DNA of 64,000 nt from an uncultured bacterium (GCA_937996235.1 CALKVK010000009.1:372001-436000), one strand, 5' to 3'. Shown: positions 1-9,885, counted from the stretch's first letter. Notes: generated from the sequence alone by a model not told the origin. A program made the numbers and translations.

Positions 1-1
1 C

Positions 2-1879
2 CCCGTGGACCTCGCGGGCGCCGAGACCCTGCCCGCGGATCCGTCCGGCTACGCGCCGTACGACCTCGTCGTACTCGAGAACCTCCCGGCGTACGTGCTC
101 TCCGACGACCAGCGGCGGCTCGTCGCGTCGGCCGTGCGCGAGCTCGGCGTCGGACTGCTCTGCATCGGCGGCGACACCGCGTACGGGCCCGGCGGCTACG
201 CGTCGACCGAGATCGAGGAGGTGCTCCCGGTCACGAGCGAGGTGCGCAACAAGCGCGTCCTGCCGAGCGGCGCGCTCGTCGTCGTGCTGCACACGTGCGA
301 GTTCGCGGGCGGCAACGAGGCCGCGCGGCGCATCACCAAGGCCGCGCTCGAGGCGCTCTCGGAGCAGGACGAGTTCGGCGTCGTCGACTGGGACGGCAGC
401 GACCACTGGGTCGTGCCGCTGCAGCGCATCCGCGAGAAGTCGCGCCTCTTCGCCGACATCGACCGCGCGCAGCCGATGGACATGCCGAGCTTCGACTCGT
501 CGATCGAGGCGGCGGAGAAGGCGCTCCGCGCGAGCACGGCGGCCGCGAAGCACATGGTCGTCATCTCCGACGGCGACCCGACGCCGCCGTCCGCGAAGCT
601 CGCAGCGCGCCTGCGCGACCAGAGGATCACGATCTCGACGGTGTGCGTGGACCCGCACTCCCCCGGCGCCTCGGGGATGATGCGCGCGCTGTCCGAGGAG
701 ACGGGCGGCCGCCACTACGACGTCGCGTCCTCGAACATCTCGCGCCTGCCGCAGATCTTCATCAAGGAGGCCGTCACCGTGCGCCGCTCGGCGTGGCGCG
801 ACGAGCCCTTCCAGCCGCAGATCGTGGGCGTGCACGCCATGCTCCGCGGCGTCGCGCAGGACGACCTGCCGCCGCTCCGGGGCTACGTGGTCACGACGGC
901 GAAGGAGCACGCGCAGGTGCTCATGGCCGCGAGCGAGGAAGACCCGCTGCTCGCGTGGTGGCGCTGCGGTCTCGGCGAAGCCGCGGCCTGGACCTCGGAC
1001 GCCGGACCGCGCTGGTCCGAGGACTGGCTCGCATGGGGCGGCTTCGGCCGCTTCTGGGGCCAGGTGGCGCGGTCGGTCGCGCGCGACCTCGAGCGTCCCG
1101 GCGTGGTCGTCACGACCGACGTCGAGGGCGGCACCGCGACGGTCGTGATGGACGCGCTGACCGCCGACGGGACGTTCCGCAACGGCCTCGTCGTCGAGGG
1201 GCGCGCGCTGCGGCCCGACGGGAGGACCGAGAGCTTCCCGGTGCGTCAGACGGCGCAGGGGCGCTACGAGGGGCGGGTGCCCGCGCAGGACGTGGGCACG
1301 CACGTGCTCTCGCTCGCGTTCCGCGACGCGGGCTCGGAGCGCACGGAGCAGGCCCTCGCGGCCGTCTGCGTCTCGTACTCGGCGGAGCACCTGCAGCAGG
1401 GCTCGAACGAGCGGCTGTTCGCGGAGTTCGAGGGTGTGGGCGCGACGCTCGTCGATCCGCAGCCGCCCGCGCCGGCGGACGGCTCGGCGGCGCCCGACCC
1501 GGCGGTGCGCCCGTGGCAGGGCGCGCTCGTCTCGTCGGACGAGCCGATCGACGTGTGGCCGTGGATCGCCGCCGCCGCCGCGCTGATCCTGGTGCTCGAC
1601 GTCGCCGTGCGGCGTCTGCGCATCAAGCTGCCGCGGCGGCGTGCCGCGGCGCCCGCGGCGACGGCCGCGCCGCGCGCGCCGCCCGAGCTGCGCGCGGCGC
1701 GGCCGCGTCCGTCCGGCGCGTACGTTCCGCCCGAGACGAACACGCCGCCGGCTGCGCCCGCGGCGGACGCGCCGCGGACGGACGCGCCCGCACCACCCGC
1801 ACCACCCGCCGGCGACGGCGGCCTGCTCGGCGCGAAGCGCCGCGCGCAGCGGCAACAGGACTGGGAGGAGAACCGGTGA
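2..1879 (+). CDS. VWA / glutamine-amidotransferase-like membrane protein (5'-partial)
   Basis: The frame is open from the window edge, so the true start lies upstream and the GTG at 5 is probably internal. The first ~80 residues resemble the class-I amidotransferase-like fold often placed before VWA domains, without an obvious catalytic Cys. A von Willebrand factor A region follows (about 85-260), but its metal-site motif is degenerate: HTCEF stands where DxSxS is expected. A single membrane helix (about 518-540) precedes a Pro/Ala-rich, basic cytoplasmic tail. The stop overlaps the next start as GTGA, so it is translationally coupled to MoxR. This arrangement is typical of Planctomycetota-type VWA/MoxR clusters. 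The role (envelope complex assembly or stress) is inferred only. Confidence 0.85.
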   Translation, partial: PVDLAGAETLPADPSGYAPYDLVVLENLPAYVLSDDQRRLVASAVRELGVGLLCIGGDTAYGPGGYASTEIEEVLPVTSEVRNKRVLPSGALVVVLHTCEFAGGNEAARRITKAALEALSEQDEFGVVDWDGSDHWVVPLQRIREKSRLFADIDRAQPMDMPSFDSSIEAAEKALRASTAAAKHMVVISDGDPTPPSAKLAARLRDQRITISTVCVDPHSPGASGMMRALSEETGGRHYDVASSNISRLPQIFIKEAVTVRRSAWRDEPFQPQIVGVHAMLRGVAQDDLPPLRGYVVTTAKEHAQVLMAASEEDPLLAWWRCGLGEAAAWTSDAGPRWSEDWLAWGGFGRFWGQVARSVARDLERPGVVVTTDVEGGTATVVMDALTADGTFRNGLVVEGRALRPDGRTESFPVRQTAQGRYEGRVPAQDVGTHVLSLAFRDAGSERTEQALAAVCVSYSAEHLQQGSNERLFAEFEGVGATLVDPQPPAPADGSAAPDPAVRPWQGALVSSDEPIDVWPWIAAAAALILVLDVAVRRLRIKLPRRRAAAPAATAAPRAPPELRAARPRPSGAYVPPETNTPPAAPAADAPRTDAPAPPAPPAGDGGLLGAKRRAQRQQDWEENR

Positions 1880-2898
1880 GCGAGTTCCGCATGCCCGACG
1901 ACGCGCGCGAGCGCGCCGAGACGTTCCGCAACCGCTACGGCGCCGTGCGCGCGCAGCTCGCGCGTGTCATCGTCGGGCAGGACGAGGTGCTCGACACCGT
2001 GCTGCGCGCGTTCTTCGCGGGCGGCAACGTGCTGCTCGAGGGCGTGCCCGGGCTCGGCAAGACGATGCTCGTGCGCACCCTGTCGGACGCGCTGCACCTC
2101 GAGTTCGCGCGCATCCAGTTCACGCCCGACCTGATGCCCGCGGACGTCGTCGGCACCACGATCGTGACGGAGGACGACGCGGGGCGGCGCGCGATGGTGT
2201 TCCGACAGGGCCCGATCTTCGCCAACATCGTGCTCGCCGACGAGGTGAACCGCGCGACGCCGAAGACGCAGAGCGCGCTGCTCGAGGCGATGCAGGAGCA
2301 CAGCGTGACGGTCGGCGGCGACACGCGCCGCCTGCCCGAGCCGTTCCTCGTCATCGCGACGCAGAACCCGATCGACATGGAGGGCACGTATCCGCTGCCC
2401 GAGGCGCAGCTCGACCGCTTCATGGTGAAGATCATGGTCGGCTACGGCTCGCGCGAGGAGCTGAACGAGGTGATCGCGCGCACCACGAAGGGCGCCTTCC
2501 CGCGCGCCGAGCGCGTGATGGACGCGTCCGAGGTGATGGCCTGGCGCGGCTTCGTGCGCGACGTCGTCGTGGCGCCGCACGTCGCCGACTACGCCACGCG
2601 CCTCGTGATCGCCACGCACCCCGGCTCGCAGTTCGCGCCGGAGCAGGTGAACCGCTACGTGCGCTTCGGCTCGTCGCCGCGCGGCGCGCAGGCGCTGATC
2701 CTGATGGCCAAGGTGCGCGCGCTCCTCGAGGGCCGCTACAACGTCTCGTTCCGCGACATCGAGCGCGACGCCGCGTCGGTGCTGCGCCACCGGCTCATCC
2801 GCAACTTCGAGGCGGAGGCCGACGGCGTCGACGGCGACGCGCTCGTCGCCGAGGTCGTGCGCGCGACCCAGCAGACCGACCTCCTCAAGACCGCGTAG
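1876..2898 (+). CDS. MoxR-family AAA+ ATPase
   Basis: This 340-residue protein has Walker A GVPGLGKT (about 56-63), Walker B VLADEVNR (about 120-127) and the sensor-1 motif ATQNP (about 160-164), followed by the helical lid typical of MoxR. MoxR ATPases act as chaperone-like partners of VWA proteins, often for metal-cofactor or envelope complexes. The GTG start at 1876 overlaps the upstream stop (GTGA). The DUF58 gene follows after 13 nt, and the MoxR / DUF58 / VWA order is the standard one for this family. The precise substrate cannot be read from sequence. Confidence 0.95.
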   Translation: MSEFRMPDDARERAETFRNRYGAVRAQLARVIVGQDEVLDTVLRAFFAGGNVLLEGVPGLGKTMLVRTLSDALHLEFARIQFTPDLMPADVVGTTIVTEDDAGRRAMVFRQGPIFANIVLADEVNRATPKTQSALLEAMQEHSVTVGGDTRRLPEPFLVIATQNPIDMEGTYPLPEAQLDRFMVKIMVGYGSREELNEVIARTTKGAFPRAERVMDASEVMAWRGFVRDVVVAPHVADYATRLVIATHPGSQFAPEQVNRYVRFGSSPRGAQALILMAKVRALLEGRYNVSFRDIERDAASVLRHRLIRNFEAEADGVDGDALVAEVVRATQQTDLLKTA

Positions 2899-2911
2899 GC
2901 AGGGGCGCAGC

Positions 2912-3787
2912 GTGGCCCTGCTCGACGAGGAGTTCCTGGCGCGGCTCGAGCGGCTCGAGATCGTCTCGCGCCGCCTGCGCCGCGGCATCCAGCGCGGCGA
3001 GCGGCGCTCGCTGCGCCGCGGCTCCTCCGTCGAGTTCGCCGACCACCGGCCGTACGGCGCGGGCGACGACCTGCGCTTCCTCGACTGGAACATGTACGCG
3101 CGCCTCGACCGGCTGATGACGAAGCTCTTCCTCGACGAGGAGGACCTCGCCGTCCACCTGGTCCTCGACCGCAGCGCGTCGATGGACTTCGGCGACCCGA
3201 CGAAGGCGCTCGTGGCGAAACGCCTGCTCGCGGCCATCGGCTTCGTCGCGCTCGTCGGCCTGAACCGCGTGTCGCTCTGGTCGCCGGGCGAAGGCGGCGA
3301 CGTCGAGCTGACGCACCTGCGCGGACCGCGCGCGTCGGAGCGCCTGTTCGCCGCGCTCGAGCGCGCGCCGGTCGGCGGCGCCGCGGGCCTCGACGAGCCG
3401 CTGCGCCGGTTCGTCGGCACGCGCCGTCCGCGCGGCGTGCTGCTCGCCGTGTCGGACTTCCTGCACCCCGACGGCTCGTGGGAGCACCTGCGCACGCTCG
3501 TGCGCGGCGGCCTCGAGACGTACTGCCTGCGCGTGCTCACGCCGCACGAGGAGGAGCCCGTCATCGAAGGCGACCTGCGGCTGCTCGACTCCGAGTCCGA
3601 CGCCGCCGTCGACGTCAGCGTGACGCCCGCGCTCCTGCGCCGCTACGCCGCCGCGCGCGAGGACTACGACCGGCGCCTCGCCGAGTTCTGCCGCAGCCGG
3701 CAGATCGTGCTGATCCCGACGCGCACGGACGCGTCGGTCGAGACGCTGGTCCTCGAGGTGCTGCGCCGCAAGGGGCTGCTGCGGTGA
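2912..3787 (+). CDS. DUF58 domain protein
   Basis: The 291-residue protein carries the DUF58 core, visible as the segment around YGAGDDLRFLDWN (about 48-61), followed by a VWA-like half with an apparently intact metal site DRSAS (about 86-90). DUF58 proteins are usual operon partners of MoxR ATPases and are thought to work with them. The GTG start is preceded by an AGGGG stretch at about 10 nt. Its stop overlaps the next start as GTGA. No membrane segment is obvious, so it is probably cytoplasmic. Confidence 0.93.
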   Translation: MALLDEEFLARLERLEIVSRRLRRGIQRGERRSLRRGSSVEFADHRPYGAGDDLRFLDWNMYARLDRLMTKLFLDEEDLAVHLVLDRSASMDFGDPTKALVAKRLLAAIGFVALVGLNRVSLWSPGEGGDVELTHLRGPRASERLFAALERAPVGGAAGLDEPLRRFVGTRRPRGVLLAVSDFLHPDGSWEHLRTLVRGGLETYCLRVLTPHEEEPVIEGDLRLLDSESDAAVDVSVTPALLRRYAAAREDYDRRLAEFCRSRQIVLIPTRTDASVETLVLEVLRRKGLLR

Positions 3788-5652
3788 ACCTGCTGTTCCC
3801 CCTCGGCATGGCAGCGCTCGGCGCCCTGGTGCCGCTCGTGGCGCTCTACCTGCTCAAGCAGAAGCGCGTGGACACGCCCGTGCCGGCGGCGTTCCTGTGG
3901 ACGCGCGCCATCGAGGACCTGCGCGCGTCGTCGCTCTTCCAGCGCATCCGCACGCCGCTGCTGTTCTTCCTGCAGGCGGCGTCGATCGTGCTCTGCGCGC
4001 TGGCCGCGGCCGGCGCGAGTCTCGACCTCGACATCGGCTCGGAGCCGCGGCGCGTGATCGTGGTCGTGGACCGCAGCCGCAGCATGGGCGTCGCCGACGA
4101 GACCGGCGGCGCCACGCGCATGGAGGTGGCGCGCGCCCTCTGCCTCGACGCCGTCTCCGGGCTGCACGCGTCGGACGAGATGATGCTCGTCGCGTTCGAC
4201 GCCGAGGCCGAGGTGCTCGTCGCGTTCACGTCCGACGAGGAACTGCTCACGAAGGCCGTCGAGCGTCTCGCGCCGCGCGACCTCCCCAGCCGCCCCGCGG
4301 ACGCGCTGCGCCTCGCGGCGTCGTTCGCGAAGGCCTCGCCCGGATTCGTCCCGGAGGTCGTCGTGGTCTCCGACGGCGCCGTGACCGGCGACCTGCCGCT
4401 GATCTCGTGCGAGGTGACCTTCGCGCGACTCGGCACGACCGACGCGAACCAGGGCATCGTGGACGCGCGTCTCGCGAGCACGCCCGGCGAGCGGCCGGAG
4501 GTCTTCGTGCGCGTGCGCAACGCCGGCAAGGAGCCGATGGCGCGCTCGCTCGTGCTGCGGCGCGCCGGAGAGATCGTGGACGCCCGGCGACTCGCGTGCG
4601 ACGGCGGCGCGGACGTCGTCGCGTTCTTCGAGCTCGAGGACCCCGAGGGCGACGAGCCCGTGCTCCTCGACGTCGCGCTCGAGGGGCGGGACGCGCTGCC
4701 CGCCGACGACCACGTCGCGCTGGTGCTGCGCCCCGCCGTCCCGCGCGCCGGACTGCTCGTCCGCGAGCAGCCGACGCTGCACCTCGACGCCGAGAAGCTC
4801 TCCGCGCTGCACCCGGGACTCGTCGTCACGGCCGTGCGGCCCGACGAGGCGCGCGCCACGTTCGACGCCGGCGTCGCGATCGACCTCGTGGTGTGGGACG
4901 GCGTCGCGCCGGAGACGCTGCCGCCCGTCGCGGCGCAGATCTTCGTCGGCGCGCTGCCGCCCGGCTCCGGCCTGGTGCGCACCGGGTCGCAGGAGTTCCC
5001 CACCATCATCGACTGGGAGCGCACGCACCCGACGACCGCACGCTGCCAGTTCGACGACATCGTCATCGAGGAGGCGCCGCTCCTGCGCGGCGTCGAGCGC
5101 TCGCTCGCGCTCGTCGACACCACGGGCGGACCCGTCGTGCTCCTGACGCCCGTGCCGGGGCGCGAGGTGCTCGTCGTCGCGTTCGACCCGGCGCGCAGCA
5201 ACCTGCCGCTCAAGCTCGCGTGGCCGCTGTTCCTCGCCAACTCGCTCGACTACCTGCTCGCCGGCGTGCGGCGCGAGGGCGAGGAGCCCGTGCAGCCGAC
5301 GGGCGTGACGCTGCGGACGGCCGACGGCGGCCCGTTCGAGGTGACGCGTCCCGACGGCGTGAAGGTCGCGTCGGCACCGGCGCAGGACGGGCGCCACGTG
5401 GTGCGCGCGACCGACGCGGCGGGCGTGTACGTGCTCGCCGCAGAGGGCGCCGCGCCGGTGCCGCACGCGCTCGCGCTGCTCGACGAGAGCGAGGTCGCCA
5501 TCGCCCCCGCCACCGAGCTCGTGCTCGGCGGCGACCGCGTCGAGGCCTCGCCCGCCGTGCTGCGGCGCAACGTGCTGCTGCGCGACCCGCTGCTCCTCGC
5601 CTGTCTCGGCATCCTGCTGCTCGAGTGGGCGCTCTGGTGCAGCCGCAGGTAG
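3784..5652 (+). CDS. BatA-like VWA membrane protein
   Basis: This is a 622-residue protein. Two N-terminal hydrophobic helices (about 5-24 and 57-77) follow the BatA/aerotolerance pattern. A VWA domain starts with the complete metal-site motif DRSRS (about 96-100), a long beta-rich region follows, and a C-terminal helix (about 598-617) ends in a basic tail. The VWA domain should lie outside the cytoplasmic membrane. The GTG start at 3784 overlaps the DUF58 stop and is preferred over a longer open frame because the upstream part reads as DUF58 shadow. It is the last gene of the cluster and is convergent with the next gene, 10 nt away. Confidence 0.9.
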   Translation: MNLLFPLGMAALGALVPLVALYLLKQKRVDTPVPAAFLWTRAIEDLRASSLFQRIRTPLLFFLQAASIVLCALAAAGASLDLDIGSEPRRVIVVVDRSRSMGVADETGGATRMEVARALCLDAVSGLHASDEMMLVAFDAEAEVLVAFTSDEELLTKAVERLAPRDLPSRPADALRLAASFAKASPGFVPEVVVVSDGAVTGDLPLISCEVTFARLGTTDANQGIVDARLASTPGERPEVFVRVRNAGKEPMARSLVLRRAGEIVDARRLACDGGADVVAFFELEDPEGDEPVLLDVALEGRDALPADDHVALVLRPAVPRAGLLVREQPTLHLDAEKLSALHPGLVVTAVRPDEARATFDAGVAIDLVVWDGVAPETLPPVAAQIFVGALPPGSGLVRTGSQEFPTIIDWERTHPTTARCQFDDIVIEEAPLLRGVERSLALVDTTGGPVVLLTPVPGREVLVVAFDPARSNLPLKLAWPLFLANSLDYLLAGVRREGEEPVQPTGVTLRTADGGPFEVTRPDGVKVASAPAQDGRHVVRATDAAGVYVLAAEGAAPVPHALALLDESEVAIAPATELVLGGDRVEASPAVLRRNVLLRDPLLLACLGILLLEWALWCSRR

Positions 5653-5662
5653 CTCTCGCCGC

Positions 5663-6577
5663 TCACTGCTGGAGTTCCGCGAGCGCGTCGCGGAGCGCCG
5701 CGTCCTGCGGATGGCGGCGCGCCCCCGCCTCGAGCACCTCGCGCACCGCATCCGCGCGACCGGTGCGGCGGTACTGGTCGGCGAGCATGCGGTAGACGGC
5801 CGCCTCGCGCGGCAGCGGCGCGTGCGACTCCTGCTGCTCGCGCAGCGTCTCGAGATGACGCAGCACCGTCGGGCCCTTGCCGAAGAACTCCGGCCACTGC
5901 GACAGGCTGAACGCGACCGAGAAGCGCGCGTCCCAGTCGCCGGCGTCGCGCGCGAGAACGGCGTCCCACTGCGCCTCCGCGCGCGCGGCCCACACGCCGC
6001 GCGACGGTCCGTCCGGGACGGAGTAGAGCTGCGCGACGTAGGCGCGCGCGAGCCGCCGCCGCGCGTCGAGGTCGTCCGGGCGTGCGCTCACCGCCGCCTC
6101 GAGCCGTCCGATCACGCCCGCGAGCTCCTCCGAGCCGCGGAGCGCCGTCCACCAGCGCTCCATCTCGTCGGCGCTCGCCTCGCCCGCGAGCACGCGCTCG
6201 CCGAGCGCGCGCAGATCCTCGCTGTCGTCCGTGCCCGCGTCGTCGTCGCCGGGGCCGTCCTCTGGCGCGGGTCGCTCGGGTGCCCCCGCTTCCGGAACCG
6301 CGGCTCCCGGAGCCGCCACGCGTGCGACGGGCACCGCACTCGACAGCGCGTCGATGCGCCGCAGCAGTCGCCCGACGTCGCGTGTGCGCTCCTGTTCCGA
6401 CGAACGCAGCGCGGCGAGATCGCGTGCGAGTCCGTCGAACGCCGCCGCGAGGCGCTCCTGGCGCCCCGCCGTCTCCGCCGCCGCGATCGCCGCATGCGCG
6501 CCCAGCGCCAGCGCACCCAGCGCACCCGTGAACGCGAGCCCCATGAACACCCGGTGTCCGATCGTCGTCTTCGCCAC
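5663..6577 (-). CDS. membrane-anchored TPR protein
   Basis: The 304-residue protein begins with a basic stretch and one hydrophobic helix (about 10-32), which looks like a signal anchor. A region suggestive of coiled coil and a Pro/Glu/Asp-rich linker follow. From about residue 145 there are helix pairs with the alanine/leucine spacing of tetratricopeptide repeats. The GTG start is chosen because GGAGGAGG lies 7-8 nt upstream; frames further upstream are out-of-register GC shadow. It is divergent from the histidine kinase and probably a periplasmic scaffold. No family name is recognised. Confidence 0.75.
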   Translation of the reverse strand: MAKTTIGHRVFMGLAFTGALGALALGAHAAIAAAETAGRQERLAAAFDGLARDLAALRSSEQERTRDVGRLLRRIDALSSAVPVARVAAPGAAVPEAGAPERPAPEDGPGDDDAGTDDSEDLRALGERVLAGEASADEMERWWTALRGSEELAGVIGRLEAAVSARPDDLDARRRLARAYVAQLYSVPDGPSRGVWAARAEAQWDAVLARDAGDWDARFSVAFSLSQWPEFFGKGPTVLRHLETLREQQESHAPLPREAAVYRMLADQYRRTGRADAVREVLEAGARRHPQDAALRDALAELQQ

Positions 6578-6681
6578 GCCTGCCTCCTCCTGGCCGCCCG
6601 CCTTGCCGCGCGAACCCCGCGCGGTGCCGTGCTGCACACCGGCGAGCGTAGGTCCGCCCGCGGTCGCGCGCAGGTGCCGGA

Positions 6682-6704
6682 GGTCAGGGTCGTGACCCAT
6701 GACC
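6682..6704. promoter_or_regulatory. operator-like inverted repeat
   Basis: GGTCA (6682-6686) and TGACC (6700-6704) form a 5-bp inverted repeat. Inside it lie a second GGTC and GACC pair, giving four half-sites in 23 nt. It sits in the 170-nt divergent region between the TPR gene and the histidine kinase, about 45 nt before the kinase start. It resembles a dimeric regulator site; which regulator is unknown. Confidence 0.4.
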
Positions 6705-6735
6705 TTCGGCACCCCCGACCGCCTCGCACGCGACG

Positions 6736-6741
6736 TAGAGT
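6736..6741 (+). promoter_or_regulatory. TAGAGT -10-like element, histidine kinase
   Basis: TAGAGT lies 6 nt before the GTG start, with no Shine-Dalgarno sequence between. This matches the TAnnnT-plus-start arrangement of leaderless transcripts seen at several genes in this window. Confidence 0.4.
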
Positions 6742-6747
6742 GGCGGC

Positions 6748-7905
6748 GTGAGCACCACCGACGCACCCCCGCTGCCGGCGACGGCGACGACCGGCGCAGC
6801 CGCCCCTGTCGCGCTGCGCGCGGCGGGCTTCCTGGCCACCGCCGCGGCGGCGCTGCCGGTGGTGCTGGCAGCGCCGGGCGCGGGCGTGCGCGGCGTCGCC
6901 GCGGTCGCCGCATACGCCGTGTTCGCGGCGCTCTTCGCCGTCGCGAGCTCCGAGCGCACGTCCGACGCGGTGCGCCGCGCGCTGCTCCTCGTGCAGGCCG
7001 CGACCGCGTGCGCCGCGGCGTGGATCCTGCCGCAGGCGGCGGCGCCGGTGCTGCTCGTCGTCGTCGCGGCACAGGCGCCCGGCGTGCTGCGCGCGTGGAG
7101 CGCGTGGACGCTGCTCGTCGTCGGCACGGCGCTGATGACGCTGCCGGTCGGCAGCACGACGTTCGCCGCGCGGCTGACGTTCGCGTTCGTCTACCTCGCC
7201 TTCGAGGCGTTCGCGTTCTACAGCTCGGAGGTCGCGGAGCGGGAGCGTCGCGGCCGACGCGAGCTGGCGGCGGCGCTGCTCGAGCTGCAGACCACGCGCA
7301 CGCTGCTCGCCGAGCGCGCACGCGTGGCCGAGCGCGAGCGCCTCACGGCCGACCTGCACGACGTGCTCGGGCACGACCTCGTCGCGCTGCGCGTCAGCCT
7401 GGAGGCCGCACGGCGGCTGCCTCCGGAGTCCGCGACGGAGCACCTCGCGCGCGCCGGCGAGCTGGCCGGGCGCCTGCTCGACGACGTCCGCGCGCTCGTG
7501 CGCGAGCCGGCGCGTGCGGGCGGCGCGGACGTCGTCGCGCAGCTCGCGCCGCTGCTCGCGGGAGTTCCGGGTCTGCGCGTGACGCTCGAAGCGCCCGACG
7601 CGCTCCGCCTCGACGACGCCGACGCCGCCGAGGCGCTCGTGCGCTGCGCGCAGGAGGCCGTCACGAACGCGGTGCGCCACGCGCGCGCGACCCGCGTCGC
7701 ACTCCGGCTGCTGCGCGACGGCGCGCACGTCGTGCTCGAGGCGCGCGACGACGGCCGCGGACCCGCCGGAGCCGACGAGGGCGCGGGACTGCGCGGGATG
7801 CGGCAGCGCGCGGAGCGGCTCGGCGGATCGCTCGTCGCCGGTGCGGCGGACGGCGGCGGCTTCCGTGTGCGCATGGCGATCCCGGTGGCCGAGACGCGCG
7901 CGTGA
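6748..7905 (+). CDS. NarL-type sensor histidine kinase
   Basis: The 385-residue kinase has several hydrophobic segments in its first ~155 residues (probably five helices). A HisKA_3 dimerisation helix follows, with the phospho-acceptor in DLHDVLGH (His204). The HATPase domain shows the N-box EAVTNAVRH (about 302-310) and the glycine-rich DDGRGP and GLRGM motifs. No periplasmic sensor domain is visible, so it may sense within the membrane. It overlaps the response regulator by GTGA, making a coupled two-component pair. The signal is not deducible; mqnE, 118 nt further downstream, may be unrelated. Confidence 0.93.
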   Translation: MSTTDAPPLPATATTGAAAPVALRAAGFLATAAAALPVVLAAPGAGVRGVAAVAAYAVFAALFAVASSERTSDAVRRALLLVQAATACAAAWILPQAAAPVLLVVVAAQAPGVLRAWSAWTLLVVGTALMTLPVGSTTFAARLTFAFVYLAFEAFAFYSSEVAERERRGRRELAAALLELQTTRTLLAERARVAERERLTADLHDVLGHDLVALRVSLEAARRLPPESATEHLARAGELAGRLLDDVRALVREPARAGGADVVAQLAPLLAGVPGLRVTLEAPDALRLDDADAAEALVRCAQEAVTNAVRHARATRVALRLLRDGAHVVLEARDDGRGPAGADEGAGLRGMRQRAERLGGSLVAGAADGGGFRVRMAIPVAETRA

Positions 7906-8543
7906 TCCGCGTGCTCGTCGCCGACGACCAGGACCTCGTGCGGCGCGGCATCGCCGCGCTGCTCGGGCTGTTCGAGGACATCGACGTCGTCGGCGAGGCG
8001 GCCGACGGCGCCGAGGCGCTCGATCTCGCGACGCGCTCCGCGCCGGACGTCGTGCTGCTCGACGTGCGCATGCCGCGCCTCGACGGCATCGGCGCGCTGC
8101 GCGCGCTGCGCCGCCGCGAGCCCGCGCCCGCGGTGCTGATGATCACGACGTTCGACGACGACCGCGTGCTGCGCGAGGCGCTGCGCGAGGGCGCCGCGGG
8201 CCTCGTGCTGAAGGACGCGTCGCCCGAGGAGCTCGCGGCGGCGATCCGCGCCGTCGCGCGCGGCGAGCGCTACGTCCACACCGGCTCGCGGCGCCGCGTG
8301 CTCGAGGGCCTGCACGCGCTCGACGAGCCCGAGTTCGAGGGCCGCGCGGCCCCCGACCTGACCGACCGCGAGATCGAGGTGCTGCGGCTCGTCGCGCGCG
8401 GGTTCGCGAACGCGGAGATCGCGACGCTGCTCGGTCTGAGCGAAGGCACCGTCAAGAACCACGTGTCGAGCGTGCTCTCGAAGCTGGGCGTGCGCGACCG
8501 CACCCGCGCCGCGCTGCTCGCGCTCGACCGGCGGCTCATCTGA
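7902..8543 (+). CDS. NarL/FixJ-family response regulator
   Basis: The 213-residue regulator has an N-terminal receiver domain with acidic DD (about 9-10), phospho-acceptor Asp54 in LLDVRMP and the conserved Lys in VLKDAS. A C-terminal LuxR-type helix-turn-helix covers about 150-205 ([15 protein letters not shown], then [14 protein letters not shown]). The GTG start overlaps the kinase stop as GTGA, so the kinase is its evident partner. It probably regulates its own operon; the palindrome at 6682-6704 is a candidate site, by inference. Confidence 0.95.
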   Translation: MIRVLVADDQDLVRRGIAALLGLFEDIDVVGEAADGAEALDLATRSAPDVVLLDVRMPRLDGIGALRALRRREPAPAVLMITTFDDDRVLREALREGAAGLVLKDASPEELAAAIRAVARGERYVHTGSRRRVLEGLHALDEPEFEGRAAPDLTDREIEVLRLVARGFANAEIATLLGLSEGTVKNHVSSVLSKLGVRDRTRAALLALDRRLI

Positions 8544-8598
8544 GCGACGCCGCCCGGCCCCGGCTCCCCGGAAGCTCCGGGCGCGCGCGCCCCGCGCG

Positions 8599-8604
8599 GA
8601 TAAT
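8599..8604 (+). promoter_or_regulatory. GATAAT -10-like element, mqnE
   Basis: GATAAT, one base off the TATAAT consensus, lies 57 nt before the mqnE ATG in an otherwise G+C-only stretch. No convincing -35 box is seen. Confidence 0.35.
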
Positions 8605-8661
8605 CGCGCGCCGCCGCGGAGCCCTGCGCCGCCCGCGGAGCACCCGGCGCGAGGAGACGAC

Positions 8662-9801
8662 ATGGCCCCCGAGATCCTGACCGACACGAGCGGCCTCCTG
8701 GCCATCCGCCGCAAGGTGGAGCGCGGCGAGCGGCTCTCCGCCGCAGACGGCCTCGCGCTCTACGCCACGCCGCACGTCGCCGCGCTGGCCGAGATGGCGG
8801 ACCTCGCCAACCGCCGCGTCAACGGTCTGCGCGTGGGCTACAACGTCAACCGCCACATCAACTACTCGAACCTCTGCAAGCTCTCCTGCATGTTCTGCGC
8901 CTTCGCCAAGAAGCGCGGCGAGCCGGGCGCGTACGAGTTCACGATGGACGAGATCCTCGAGCGCGCGCGCGAGGCGTACGAGGGCGGCGCGGACGAGCTC
9001 CACATCGTCGGCGGGCTGCACCCCGACCACCCGTACGAGTACTACCCGGAGATGCTGCGCGCCATCCGCGCGCGCTATCCCGAGCTGCACCTGAAGGCGT
9101 TCACCGCCGTCGAGATCGACTACCTCGCGGAGCTCGCGGGCAAGTCGCACGAGGCGGTGCTCGAGGAGCTCGTCGAGGCGGGCCTCGGCTCGCTGCCGGG
9201 CGGCGGCGCGGAGATCCTGACCGACCGCGTGTGGCGCAAGATCTACCGCGACAAGATGGGCCCGGACAAGTGGATCGACGTCCACCGCCGCGCGCACCGC
9301 GTCGGCGTGCGCAGCAACTCGACGATGCTCCACGGGCACATCGAGCGCGACGACGAGAAGGTCGAGCACATGCTGCGCATCCGCGCGCTGCAGGACGAGA
9401 CCGGCGGCTTCATGACGTTCATCCCGCTGCGCTTCCACCCCGAGAACACGCCGATCGAGCGCCTCGGGATCGTGCACGGCGTCAGCTCGCTGCGCGAGAT
9501 CGCGATCGGGCGCCTGCTGCTCGACAACGTCCGCCACGTGAAGACGTACTGGATCATGACGAGTCTCGAGGTCGCGCAGATCTGCCTGACCGCCGGCGCC
9601 GACGACATCGACGGGACCGTGGTCGAGGAGAAGATCACGCACATGGCCGGTGCGCGCACGCCGGAGCACGTGGACGAGGAGAGTCTGCGGCGCGTGATCG
9701 AGGAGGCGGGCCGCGTGCCGTACCGGCGCGACACGCTCTACAACGAGGTGCCCTACCCCGCGGCCCCGCGCGCGCCGCGGCCGGTCGCCGTCCCGGCCTG
9801 A
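8662..9801 (+). CDS. mqnE: aminofutalosine synthase MqnE (radical SAM)
   Basis: The 379-residue protein has the radical-SAM cluster Cys72-x3-Cys76-x2-Cys79 (CKLSCMFC) after the family segment NVNRHINYSNL. Later it has HIVGGLHP and the C-terminal ADDIDGTVVEEKITHMAGA, which separates MqnE from the related MqnC. MqnE joins the carboxyvinyl ether of chorismate to adenosine, giving aminofutalosine in the futalosine route to menaquinone. A start at the ATG preceded by GAGGAG fits. No other mqn gene is in the window, so the pathway is dispersed. Its presence implies menaquinone-based respiration. Confidence 0.95.
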   Translation: MAPEILTDTSGLLAIRRKVERGERLSAADGLALYATPHVAALAEMADLANRRVNGLRVGYNVNRHINYSNLCKLSCMFCAFAKKRGEPGAYEFTMDEILERAREAYEGGADELHIVGGLHPDHPYEYYPEMLRAIRARYPELHLKAFTAVEIDYLAELAGKSHEAVLEELVEAGLGSLPGGGAEILTDRVWRKIYRDKMGPDKWIDVHRRAHRVGVRSNSTMLHGHIERDDEKVEHMLRIRALQDETGGFMTFIPLRFHPENTPIERLGIVHGVSSLREIAIGRLLLDNVRHVKTYWIMTSLEVAQICLTAGADDIDGTVVEEKITHMAGARTPEHVDEESLRRVIEEAGRVPYRRDTLYNEVPYPAAPRAPRPVAVPA

Positions 9802-9885
9802 GCCGCTGCGCCGCCCCCTCCCGCGCGCCGTCCCCCCGGACGCGGCGCACGCCCGCAATGCGCTGGGCCGCCGGGCGGTGCCCGT

